Assembly: GCA_937898375.1 (NCBI GenBank)
Contig: CALEJX010000278.1
Location: 1 to 13,208, forward strand
DNA: 13,208 nucleotides
Origin: an uncultured Ruminococcus sp.
GTDB lineage: Bacteria > Bacillota > Clostridia > Oscillospirales > Ruminococcaceae
Direction: 5' to 3'
Below are positions 1-6,819 of this stretch, piece after piece (the stretch's first letter is position 1; the number at the start of each line of letters is the position of its first letter). The translations under genes were made by a program, and so were the position numbers. The notes below the pieces were generated by a model. It was not told the origin of the DNA and made no database searches. It saw only the letters and a list, made by a program, of their open reading frames with translations.

Positions 1-1050
1 AGCTTTGGAGATCTTATCGGTCGTTACGATCCTTTGGGCAGCGGCGAAAAACCTTTTGCGGTGGGTTCGCACCTTGACAGCGTGAAAAACGCAGGCAAGT
101 ATGACGGCGTTGCAGGCATTGTCTGCGGATTGGAAATGGTATCGATGCTCCACGAAAACGGTATTGTGCCAAAGCACCCTATAGAAGTTATCGCCACTGC
201 TGATGAGGAGGGCGCAATTTGTCAGAAAGGCTACTTTGGCGCAAGGTTTATGACAGGGGATATGACGGCTGAGCAATGCCTTGGATTTAGAAATGCCGAT
301 GGCAAAAATATCGCCGACCTGCAAGGAAATTGCAGACTTTTCAAAGGCGTTACATTTGGCGGCGACTGCGGCTGGGCAAAGAACTTTTACAGAAGCTGGC
401 TGGAGATCCACGTCGAACAGGGAAACGTCCTTGAGACCGAGCATAAGCAGGCAGGAATAGTTTGCGGAGTTGTGGGCATTGGCAGGATATTTGTGAAATT
501 CACAGGCAGCTCAGACCACGCAGGCCCTACGCTTATGAAAGGCAGACAGGACTCTCTTGCGGCAGCGGCGGCGCTTATAACCCACGTCTGGGAGACGGGT
601 CAGGAGAAGAGCGGCGACCTTGTTTGCACAGTGGCGAGACTTCACAACAGCCCGAATATCCACAATGTTATCTCGGGAGAAACTGAGCTTGTGATAGATT
701 ATCGTTCGGCAGACGACAGCCTGTCACAAGCAACGGCGGCGGAGTTCAAGGCATTTGTTAAGAGCCTTGAAGAAAGCTACGGCGTAAAGACCGAGATAAC
801 AGCCGAGACGTATACACCGGTGAAGCTGTTTGACGAGGATATGATATCGGCAATAAAAGCTCTTGAAATGCCTGACACAATGGAGCTTTACAGCTGGGCA
901 GGTCATGACGCAAAGGCTTTTGCAAATGTTATCCCAACGGCGATGATATTTATGCCAAGCGTTGGCGGAAAGAGCCATTCACCACTTGAATTTACACCTA
1001 TAGAAAGCTTTGAACTTGTGTGCAATAATGCGGTGAAGCTGTTTTTATAA
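1..1050 (+). CDS. M20-family N-carbamoyl hydrolase (allantoate amidohydrolase / N-carbamoyl-L-amino acid hydrolase / beta-ureidopropionase type), 5' partial
   Basis: The reading frame is open from base 1, so the start lies upstream; 349 residues are visible and roughly 60 are missing compared with usual family members of about 410. Counting from base 1, the expected di-metal ligands are present: His24 in VGSHLD, Asp35 in KYDGVAG, the Glu69-Glu70 pair in ADEEGA, His137 in EIHVEQG and His326 in GGKSHSP. His173 in SSDHAGP belongs to the lid/dimer domain, which supports the amidase/carbamoylase branch over general M20 peptidases. Such enzymes hydrolyse N-carbamoyl groups (allantoate, N-carbamoyl amino acids or N-carbamoyl-beta-alanine), releasing ammonia and CO2. 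The substrate cannot be told from sequence alone. It is followed after 33 bp by a nitrilase-superfamily hydrolase on the same strand, so the two are probably co-transcribed in nitrogen salvage from ureides or pyrimidines (inference). The protein is probably cytoplasmic, although its N-terminus is not visible. Confidence 0.88.
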   Translation, partial: SFGDLIGRYDPLGSGEKPFAVGSHLDSVKNAGKYDGVAGIVCGLEMVSMLHENGIVPKHPIEVIATADEEGAICQKGYFGARFMTGDMTAEQCLGFRNADGKNIADLQGNCRLFKGVTFGGDCGWAKNFYRSWLEIHVEQGNVLETEHKQAGIVCGVVGIGRIFVKFTGSSDHAGPTLMKGRQDSLAAAAALITHVWETGQEKSGDLVCTVARLHNSPNIHNVISGETELVIDYRSADDSLSQATAAEFKAFVKSLEESYGVKTEITAETYTPVKLFDEDMISAIKALEMPDTMELYSWAGHDAKAFANVIPTAMIFMPSVGGKSHSPLEFTPIESFELVCNNAVKLFL

Positions 1051-1083
1051 GGGCGGTAAAACTATCCGACAGGAGTGATAAAA

Positions 1084-1821
1084 ATGAGCAAAGTCAGACT
1101 TGCGATGATACAAACGGCTTCAAGGCTGCTTGACAAGGAGTATAACCTTGACAGGGCGGAGAAGCTTATAAGAAGCGCAGCGGAGCAGGGTGCGCAGATA
1201 ATGTGCCTGCCTGAGCTTTTTGGCTGCGGATATTATCTTCCTGTGCTTGGAAAGCACCTTGAAGAGCTTTGCGAGGAGCGTGACGGCGAAACTGTCACAA
1301 GGCTGAAAGGGCTGTCAAGCGAGCTTGGTGTTGCCATATGCGCAGGGGTAATGCTTCGGGCTAAAAACGGCGGAGTGCTCAACGGCGCAGTTCTCACTGA
1401 CAAAAACGGACAGACTTATTTTTACAGCAAACAGCATATGTTCGGCGATGAAGGAAAATATTTCACCCGTGAGGGCGGTTATGTCACGGCGGAAACAGGC
1501 TTCGGCAAGGTGGGCGTGATAATATGCTTTGACAATAATTTCTCCGAGCCTGCGGCGAAATGTGCCAAAATGGGCGCAAAGCTGGTGCTTTGTCCCTGCG
1601 CATGGAGAGAGCAGGACATGGCGCTTTTCAAGGAAATGACAACTTCCCACGCAAAAGAAAGCGGCGTTTATCTTTGCTCGGTGAATATGTTCGGAAAGTT
1701 TGAAGAGCTGAAGCTTTTCGGCGGAAGCATCACCGCAGACCCCTCGGGCAATGTTATTGCAGAATGTTCAGAGGGCGAGGAGGTCGCTATTTGCGATATT
1801 CAGTTGCAATGTTGCAACTGA
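1084..1821 (+). CDS. carbon-nitrogen hydrolase (nitrilase superfamily)
   Basis: This 245-residue protein carries the full nitrilase-fold triad: Glu44 in LPELFGCGYY, Lys116 in YSKQHMFGDEG and Cys148 in IICFDNNFSEP. The family hydrolyses amides or carbamoyl groups through a cysteine thioester; N-carbamoylputrescine amidase, beta-ureidopropionase and omega-amidase are members. The start is taken at the ATG at 1084 because AGGAG at 1071-1075 sits 8 bp upstream; the in-frame GTG at 1075 overlaps that site and is less likely. The protein is somewhat short: the C-terminus ends soon after the strand EEVAICDI, where relatives usually continue for about 20-40 residues. The last codons form a perfect palindrome at 1801-1820. 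It lies 33 bp behind an M20 carbamoylase-like gene, so a shared role in N-carbamoyl or amide breakdown is likely. The substrate is unknown. Confidence 0.85.
   Translation: MSKVRLAMIQTASRLLDKEYNLDRAEKLIRSAAEQGAQIMCLPELFGCGYYLPVLGKHLEELCEERDGETVTRLKGLSSELGVAICAGVMLRAKNGGVLNGAVLTDKNGQTYFYSKQHMFGDEGKYFTREGGYVTAETGFGKVGVIICFDNNFSEPAAKCAKMGAKLVLCPCAWREQDMALFKEMTTSHAKESGVYLCSVNMFGKFEELKLFGGSITADPSGNVIAECSEGEEVAICDIQLQCCN
1801..1820. repeat. perfect inverted repeat at the 3' end of the C-N hydrolase gene
   Basis: CAGTTGCAA and TTGCAACTG form two 9 bp arms separated by only TG. The palindrome overlaps the last six codons and most of the stop codon. The 2-base spacer is too short for an RNA hairpin loop unless the inner pairs open, so a DNA-level site or chance are both possible. 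No U-tract follows directly. Confidence 0.6.
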
Positions 1822-1900
1822 ATAATGAGTGAAAAATTATTTGTCGAGCCGTTTGACTTTGTTGAAAAGTTCCGAATTTAGAAGTCACATCATGCAAAAA

Positions 1901-1948
1901 GCCCGTCAAACAGCGTATCTGCGTTGCTTGACGGGCATATATTTTTTT
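1901..1948 (+). terminator. intrinsic terminator of the hydrolase operon
   Basis: GCCCGTCAA (1901-1909) pairs exactly with TTGACGGGC (1928-1936), with further partial pairing inside the loop. A run of seven T follows at 1942-1948 after a short ATAT stretch. On the other strand a run of five T follows the stem directly (A at 1896-1900), so it could stop transcription both ways. The 347 bp between the hydrolase stop and rpsL hold only this terminator, an AT-rich stretch with no supportable gene, and the str promoter. Confidence 0.8.
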
Positions 1949-2075
1949 GGGTATAGATATTTGTCGTAATGTTTTTGCTTTCTTTGGAATGTTTCTGCCC
2001 TGTATGCTTTTTCACTGAATTGACAGATAATTTATCAGAAATTTGCAGAAAATTAAAAAAGTCAGGAAAAAGTAC

Positions 2076-2104
2076 TTGACAAGCGGCGGACAATGGTGTA
2101 TAAT
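2076..2104 (+). promoter_or_regulatory. str operon promoter (sigma-A type)
   Basis: TTGACA (2076-2081), a 17 bp spacer, then TATAAT (2099-2104): a perfect consensus match. Transcription would start near 2111, leaving a leader of about 58 nt before rpsL. The preceding terminator isolates it from the hydrolase operon, so rpsL-rpsG-fusA appears to start here and not from an upstream rpoBC unit. Confidence 0.92.
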
Positions 2105-2168
2105 ATCAAGGTATGCTGATGTATTGTATATCGGTGTAAAGTATCAATTCTATGAAAGGAGAGAAAAT

Positions 2169-2594
2169 ATGCCAACCTTTAACCAGTTAGTTAGAAAGGG
2201 AAGAAATGTCCTTGCAGACAAGTCTACAGCTCCTGCTCTTCAGAAGGGTTTCAACTCAAAGAAGAAGGTAGTTATCGATCAGAGCTGCCCACAGAAGCGT
2301 GGTGTTTGCACAGTAGTAAGAACTGCTACTCCTAAGAAGCCAAACTCAGCTATGAGAAAGGTTGCCAGAGTTAAGCTCACAAACGGTAACGAAGTTACAG
2401 CTTATATCCCTGGTATCGGACACAATCTTCAGGAACACTCCGTTGTTCTTATCAGAGGCGGACGTGTTAAGGACCTCCCTGGTGTAAGATATCACATCAT
2501 CAGAGGCACTCTCGACGCTCAGGGCGTTGCTAAGAGAATGCAGGCGAGATCCAAGTATGGCGCTAAGAAGCCAAAGGCAGGAGCAGCCAAGTAA
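2169..2594 (+). CDS. rpsL: 30S ribosomal protein S12
   Basis: The 141-residue product starts MPTFNQLVRKGRN and contains the invariant S12 blocks CPQKRGVCT, TPKKPNSAMRKVARVKLTNG, GEGHNLQEHS-like GIGHNLQEHS and RGGRVKDLPGVRYH. S12 lines the decoding site of the small subunit and helps control translational accuracy. Lys57 and Lys101 correspond to the lysines where streptomycin-resistance changes usually occur, and both are wild type; Asp102 is the residue methylthiolated in some bacteria. The insertion around residues 20-37 (lysine-rich KKK) is typical of Gram-positive S12. The ATG at 2169 is preceded by AAGGAG at 2156-2161. An upstream in-frame extension to 2043 runs back through the promoter and is not real. 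It is first in the str operon; the next gene, rpsG, follows after an unusually long 195 bp spacer. Confidence 0.98.
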   Translation: MPTFNQLVRKGRNVLADKSTAPALQKGFNSKKKVVIDQSCPQKRGVCTVVRTATPKKPNSAMRKVARVKLTNGNEVTAYIPGIGHNLQEHSVVLIRGGRVKDLPGVRYHIIRGTLDAQGVAKRMQARSKYGAKKPKAGAAK

Positions 2595-2789
2595 TCAAAA
2601 ACTGAAAAGCTCATTTTAGTAACAAGGTAATAACTCATTGTCGCATACTGCGAAGACCACAGTTTATGTGGAGTGATTAATATATATTAGTTGACTCTAC
2701 AAGGAACTGACGGGGCTGTAAAACGGCTGTGTGCCGTGGTTACAGAGCGAGTACCTGTGAATTCATTATTTGTGAAGGAGGGAATTAAA
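2595..2789 (+). promoter_or_regulatory. structured rpsL-rpsG intercistronic spacer with 16S rRNA-like segments
   Basis: The spacer is far longer than needed for a ribosome binding site. Visible hairpins are CGCA-TAC-TGCG (2642-2652), CCACA-GTTTA-TGTGG (2657-2671), and a two-part stem at 2716-2745 (CTGTAA/TTACAG outside, ACGGC/GCCGT inside, TGTGT loop). GTAACAAGGTAA at 2619-2630 is identical to conserved 16S rRNA bases 1497-1508 (E. coli numbering), and AAGGAACTGACGGGG at 2701-2715 matches bases 914-928 in 14 of 15 positions. In E. coli the str operon is controlled by S7 binding between the S12 and S7 genes (established). A similar autoregulatory role here is inference. No terminator-like U-tract and no convincing promoter is present. 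Confidence 0.5.
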
Positions 2790-3260
2790 GTGCCAAGAAG
2801 AGGTAGAGTTACAAAGAGAGACGTGCTTCAGGATCCTGTATACAATTCTAAGCTTGTTACACGTCTTGTAAACAACATCATGCTCGACGGTAAGAAGGGT
2901 GTTGCCCAGAAGATCGTTTACGGAGCATTTGAAATTGTCGAAGAAAAGACAGGCAGACCTGCTCTTGAAGTATTCCAGGAGGCTATGGATAACATTATGC
3001 CTGAGCTGGAGGTCAAGGCTCGCCGTGTAGGCGGTGCGACTTACCAGGTACCAATGGAGGTTCGTCCTGACAGAAGACAGACACTTGGTCTGAGATGGAT
3101 AACAAAGTATTCTCGTGAGAGAAACGAGGACACAATGAGAGAGAGACTCGCAGCTGAGATCCTCGACGCTCTTAACGGCGTTGGCGGCTCATGCAAGAAG
3201 CGTGACGAAACTCATAAGATGGCTGAAGCTAACAAGGCTTTCGCTCATTACAGATGGTAA
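2790..3260 (+). CDS. rpsG: 30S ribosomal protein S7
   Basis: The 156-residue product matches the usual S7 length and shows PRRGRVTKRDVLQDPVYNS at the start, NNIMLDGKKGVAQKIVYGAF, NIMPELEVKARRVGGATYQVP and RAxxRW-like FAHYRW at the end. S7 nucleates assembly of the 30S head by binding the 3' major domain of 16S rRNA and contacts tRNA at the E site. The start is the GTG at 2790, preceded by AAGGAGGG at 2775-2782 with 7 bp spacing. The frame stays open upstream to a TTG at 2691, but that extension lies in the spacer and has no family resemblance. fusA follows after 21 bp. In several bacteria S7 is the translational repressor of this operon; the structured spacer just upstream fits that. Confidence 0.97.
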   Translation: MPRRGRVTKRDVLQDPVYNSKLVTRLVNNIMLDGKKGVAQKIVYGAFEIVEEKTGRPALEVFQEAMDNIMPELEVKARRVGGATYQVPMEVRPDRRQTLGLRWITKYSRERNEDTMRERLAAEILDALNGVGGSCKKRDETHKMAEANKAFAHYRW

Positions 3261-3281
3261 GAGGTATAAAGGAGGATATAT

Positions 3282-5363
3282 ATGGCAAGAGAATGTAAAT
3301 TGCAGGATTACCGTAATATCGGTATCATGGCACACATCGACGCCGGCAAGACTACTACTACAGAGCGTATCCTGTTTTATACCGGTGTAAACTATAAGAT
3401 CGGTGAAACACACGACGGTGCATCTACAATGGACTGGATGGCACAGGAGAAGGAAAGAGGTATCACAATTACTTCTGCTGCTACTACTTGCTACTGGAAG
3501 GGTCACAGACTCAACATTATAGATACTCCAGGTCACGTTGACTTTACAGTTGAGGTTGAGCGTTCACTTCGTGTACTCGACGGTTCTGTAACAGTTCTTT
3601 GTGCTAAGGGTGGTGTTGAGCCTCAGACTGAAACAGTTTGGAGACAGGCTGACAACTATCAGGTACCAAGAATGGTATATGTCAACAAAATGGATATCAT
3701 GGGCGCAGATTTCTACAACGTTCTGCACATGCTTCATGACAGACTCCATTGCAATGCCGTTCCTATCCAGCTCCCTATCGGTGCTGAGGACGACTTCAAG
3801 GGTATCATCGACCTGCTCGAAATGAAGGCTTATGTATACTATGATGACCTTGGAAAGGATATCCGTCAGGAAGAGATCCCTGAGGACCTTAAGGAAAAGG
3901 CTGAACAGTATCACGCTGACCTTATCGAGCATCTTGCAGAAGTTGATGACGATCTCGCTGAGAAGTATTTCGCAGACGAGGAGATCACTATCGACGAGAT
4001 GAAGAAGGTAATCAGAAAGAGTACTATCGCTAACACAATGGTACCTGTTACCTGCGGAACTTCATACAGAAACAAGGGCGTTCAGAAGCTTCTTGACGCT
4101 ATTGTAGATTATATGCCTTCACCTATCGACGTACCACACATCAAGGGTACTGACGTAAACACAGGTGAGGAAGTTGAGAGAATTTCAGGCGACGATCAGC
4201 CATTTGCTGCTCTCGCATTCAAGATCGCTACAGACCCATTTGTTGGTAAGCTCTGCTACTTCAGAGTTTATTCAGGTGTTCTGACAGCTGGTTCTACAGT
4301 TTATAACTCCACTAAGGACAAGGACGAGAGAATCGGAAGAATCGTTCAGATGCACTCTAACGCTAGAAAGGATATCGATACTATCTACGCTGGTGATATC
4401 GGTGCCGCTATCGGTCTGAAGAACACAACTACAGGTGATACACTTTGTGATGAAGATCATCCTGTACTTCTTGAGTCAATGGAATTCCCTGAGCCTGTTA
4501 TCCAGCTCGCTATCGAGCCTAAGACTAAGGCAGGTCAGGAAAAAATGGGTATCGCTCTTGCAAAGCTTGCTGAAGAGGACCCAACATTCAGAACTTATAC
4601 TTCTGAGGAAACAGGTCAGACTATCATCGCCGGAATGGGCGAGCTGCACCTTGAGATCATCGTAGACAGACTTCTCCGTGAGTTCAAGGTAGAGGCTAAT
4701 GTCGGCGCTCCTCAGGTTTCATATAAGGAAACAATTACTGCTCCTGCAAGCGTTGATTACAAGTACGCTAAGCAGTCAGGTGGTAAGGGTCAGTACGGTC
4801 ACGTTAAGATCAACGTTGAGCCAAACGAGTCCGGTAAGGGCTACGAGTTCATCAACAAGGTTGTCGGCGGTGCTATTCCTAAGGAATACATCCCTGCTGT
4901 TGACGCAGGTATCAGAGGCGCTATGGAGAACGGTGTTCTCGCAGGCTTCCAGGTAGTTGACGTTAAGGTCGAGCTGTACGACGGATCTTATCACGAAGTC
5001 GACTCTTCTGAAATGGCATTTAAGATCGCCGGTTCTATGGCGTTCAAGGAGGCTATGAGAAAGGCTTCACCAATCATTCTTGAGCCTATCATGAAGGTTT
5101 GCGTTATCGCTCCTGATGATTATCTCGGAACAGTTATCGGCGACCTCAACTCCCGTCGTGGACAGATCCTCGGTCAGGAGCAGAGAACTGGTGCCGTTCA
5201 GGTTGACGCTCTCGTTCCACTGTCTGAAATGTTCGGTTACTCAAATGACCTGCGTTCTAAGACACAGGGTCGTGGACAGTACACAATGGAGCCTGACAGC
5301 TACATTCAGGTACCTAAGTCAATCTCTGAGAAGATCATGGCTTCAAGAAATAAGGGCGAATAA
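3282..5363 (+). CDS. fusA: translation elongation factor G
   Basis: The 693-residue GTPase drives ribosomal translocation and, with ribosome recycling factor, subunit splitting. G-domain motifs are in order: AHIDAGKT (17-24), the RGITI switch region around 59-63, DTPGHVD (81-87) with the catalytic His85, and NKMD (135-138). Later domains are shown by GMGELHLEIIVDRL, the domain IV block around KQSGGKGQYGHV, and the C-terminal RGQYTMEPDSY near the end. The length agrees with bacterial EF-G and the motifs follow the translocase type, not a tetracycline-protection protein. AAGGAGG at 3269-3275 sits 6 bp before the ATG. It lies 21 bp behind rpsG in the str operon, and its codon use is strongly optimised like the neighbouring ribosomal genes. 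Confidence 0.98.
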   Translation: MARECKLQDYRNIGIMAHIDAGKTTTTERILFYTGVNYKIGETHDGASTMDWMAQEKERGITITSAATTCYWKGHRLNIIDTPGHVDFTVEVERSLRVLDGSVTVLCAKGGVEPQTETVWRQADNYQVPRMVYVNKMDIMGADFYNVLHMLHDRLHCNAVPIQLPIGAEDDFKGIIDLLEMKAYVYYDDLGKDIRQEEIPEDLKEKAEQYHADLIEHLAEVDDDLAEKYFADEEITIDEMKKVIRKSTIANTMVPVTCGTSYRNKGVQKLLDAIVDYMPSPIDVPHIKGTDVNTGEEVERISGDDQPFAALAFKIATDPFVGKLCYFRVYSGVLTAGSTVYNSTKDKDERIGRIVQMHSNARKDIDTIYAGDIGAAIGLKNTTTGDTLCDEDHPVLLESMEFPEPVIQLAIEPKTKAGQEKMGIALAKLAEEDPTFRTYTSEETGQTIIAGMGELHLEIIVDRLLREFKVEANVGAPQVSYKETITAPASVDYKYAKQSGGKGQYGHVKINVEPNESGKGYEFINKVVGGAIPKEYIPAVDAGIRGAMENGVLAGFQVVDVKVELYDGSYHEVDSSEMAFKIAGSMAFKEAMRKASPIILEPIMKVCVIAPDDYLGTVIGDLNSRRGQILGQEQRTGAVQVDALVPLSEMFGYSNDLRSKTQGRGQYTMEPDSYIQVPKSISEKIMASRNKGE

Positions 5364-5390
5364 TTTTGCGGAAAAATTTCTGTTTTTCTA

Positions 5391-5419
5391 TTGCAAATTT
5401 GCTTTTTATTTGATATAAT
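5391..5419 (+). promoter_or_regulatory. internal promoter for tuf
   Basis: TTGCAA (5391-5396), a 17 bp spacer and TATAAT (5414-5419) lie in the 110 bp fusA-tuf gap. This would let EF-Tu be made in excess over EF-G, as is usual in cells. No terminator separates fusA from tuf, so read-through from the upstream promoter probably also contributes. Confidence 0.75.
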
Positions 5420-5473
5420 TATACTACGGTATGTTAAATCGGAAACTATTAAATTTTAAGGAGGAAAATTCCT

Positions 5474-6673
5474 ATGGCAAAGGCACATTTCGAAAGAACC
5501 AAACCACACGTTAACATTGGTACAATCGGTCACGTTGACCACGGTAAGACAACTCTTACTGCTGCTATCACAAAGACTCTTGCTCTTGAAGGTCTTGCTG
5601 AGAAGAAGGATTACAACAACATCGACTCAGCTCCAGAGGAGAGAGAGAGAGGAATTACAATCAACACAGCTCACGTTGAGTATGAGACAAAGAATCGTCA
5701 CTATGCTCACGTTGACTGCCCAGGCCACGCTGACTATGTAAAGAACATGATCACTGGTGCTGCTCAGATGGACGGCGCTATCCTCGTAGTTGCTGCTTCT
5801 GACGGTCCTATGGCTCAGACAAGAGAGCACCTTCTCCTTGCTAGACAGGTAGGCGTTCCAGCTATCGTTGTTTTCATGAACAAGGCTGACCAGGTTGACG
5901 ATGAAGAGCTTCTCGACCTCGTTGAGATGGATATCAGAGAACTCCTCGACAAGTATGATTTCCCTGGCGACGACACTCCAATCATCAAGGGTTCAGCTCT
6001 TGCAGCTCTTGAAGCTCCAGACGATCTTTCAGATCCAGCTTACAAGCCAATCCTTGACCTTATGGACGCTGTTGACACATTTATCCCAACTCCAGACAGA
6101 AAGTCTGATCTCCCATTCCTGATGCCTGTTGAGGACGTATTCACAATCACAGGCCGTGGTACAGTTGCTACTGGTAGAGTTGAAAGAGGTCAGCTCAAGA
6201 CTGGTGACGAAGTTGAGATCCTCGGACTTTCAACTGAGAGACCAAAGACTGTTGTAACAGGTATCGAGATGTTCAGAAAGATCCTTGACTACGCTGAGGC
6301 AGGCGACAACATCGGTGCGCTTCTCCGTGGTATCCAGAGATCTGACATCCAGAGAGGTCAGGTTCTTTGTAAGCCAGGTTCTATTCACCCATATACAAAG
6401 TTCTCAGGTCAGGTTTACGTTCTGAAGAAGGAAGAAGGCGGCCGTCATACTCCATTCTTCAACAACTACAGACCACAGTTCTATTTCAGAACAACTGACG
6501 TTACTGGCGTTATCACACTTCCTGCTGACAAGGAAATGTGCATGCCTGGCGATAACGTAGAGATGGACGTTGAGCTCATCACTCCAATCGCTATTGAAGA
6601 GGGACTTCGTTTCGCTATCCGTGAGGGTGGTAGAACAGTAGGTTCTGGCGTCGTTACAGCTGTTAGAGACTAA
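5474..6673 (+). CDS. tuf: translation elongation factor Tu
   Basis: The 399-residue product brings aminoacyl-tRNA to the ribosome as an EF-Tu:GTP complex. Motifs are GHVDHGKT (19-26), RGITI (59-63), DCPGHADY (81-88) with catalytic His85, NKAD (136-139), then the domain II and III signatures GRGTVATGRVERG, RGIQRSDIQRGQVL and FFNNYRPQFYFRTTDVTG. The length is standard. The ATG at 5474 follows AAGGAGG at 5458-5464. It is last in the str operon: a strong terminator starts 18 bp after the stop, and the S10 ribosomal protein operon that often follows in other bacteria is absent. Its own promoter lies upstream at 5391-5419. No residue suggests elfamycin resistance, although I checked this only by eye. 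Confidence 0.98.
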   Translation: MAKAHFERTKPHVNIGTIGHVDHGKTTLTAAITKTLALEGLAEKKDYNNIDSAPEERERGITINTAHVEYETKNRHYAHVDCPGHADYVKNMITGAAQMDGAILVVAASDGPMAQTREHLLLARQVGVPAIVVFMNKADQVDDEELLDLVEMDIRELLDKYDFPGDDTPIIKGSALAALEAPDDLSDPAYKPILDLMDAVDTFIPTPDRKSDLPFLMPVEDVFTITGRGTVATGRVERGQLKTGDEVEILGLSTERPKTVVTGIEMFRKILDYAEAGDNIGALLRGIQRSDIQRGQVLCKPGSIHPYTKFSGQVYVLKKEEGGRHTPFFNNYRPQFYFRTTDVTGVITLPADKEMCMPGDNVEMDVELITPIAIEEGLRFAIREGGRTVGSGVVTAVRD

Positions 6674-6691
6674 TTTTTAGTTTACTATACG

Positions 6692-6725
6692 AAAATCGGG
6701 TACTTTTACAGTGCCCGATTTTTTT
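6692..6725 (+). terminator. str operon terminator after tuf
   Basis: AAAATCGGGTAC (from 6692) pairs with GTGCCCGATTTT (from 6711) around a TTTTACA loop, giving about nine core base pairs with one T-G wobble. A run of seven T (6719-6725) completes an intrinsic terminator. Confidence 0.92.
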
Positions 6726-6769
6726 GTCTTAAAATATTATGAATAATAAGTTAAATGATGTGCGCAAGC

Positions 6770-6798
6770 TTTAAAAAAGTGCGCTGATATGCTATAAT
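6770..6798 (+). promoter_or_regulatory. promoter of the CPBP-tadA pair
   Basis: TATAAT at 6793-6798 carries an extended -10 element (TGC directly before it). The -35 at 17 bp spacing is weak (TTTAAA, 6770-6775), which the extended -10 may offset. Two GTGCGC copies at 6760-6765 and 6779-6784 flank the -35 and could be an operator, but this is only a suggestion. Confidence 0.65.
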
Positions 6799-6819
6799 TA
6801 GTATATCGGAGGTGAGAAT

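Noticed and set aside
1825..1881. 18-codon open frame after the C-N hydrolase
   Set aside because: It is short, lacks a clear ribosome binding site of its own, and has no recognised relatives; it is kept only as a possible remnant.
2043..2168. Longer S12 reading frame
   Set aside because: It runs through the consensus promoter; the ATG at 2169 matches the family start and has AAGGAG upstream.
2691..2722. Internal promoter in the rpsL-rpsG spacer (TTGACT with TGTAAA)
   Set aside because: The spacing is about 20 bp and the -10 is poor; the TTGACT belongs to the segment that aligns with 16S rRNA.
2691..2789. In-frame N-terminal extension of S7 starting at TTG 2691
   Set aside because: The extension lies in the structured spacer, resembles no S7 N-terminus, and the GTG at 2790 has an excellent ribosome binding site and gives the standard 156 residues.
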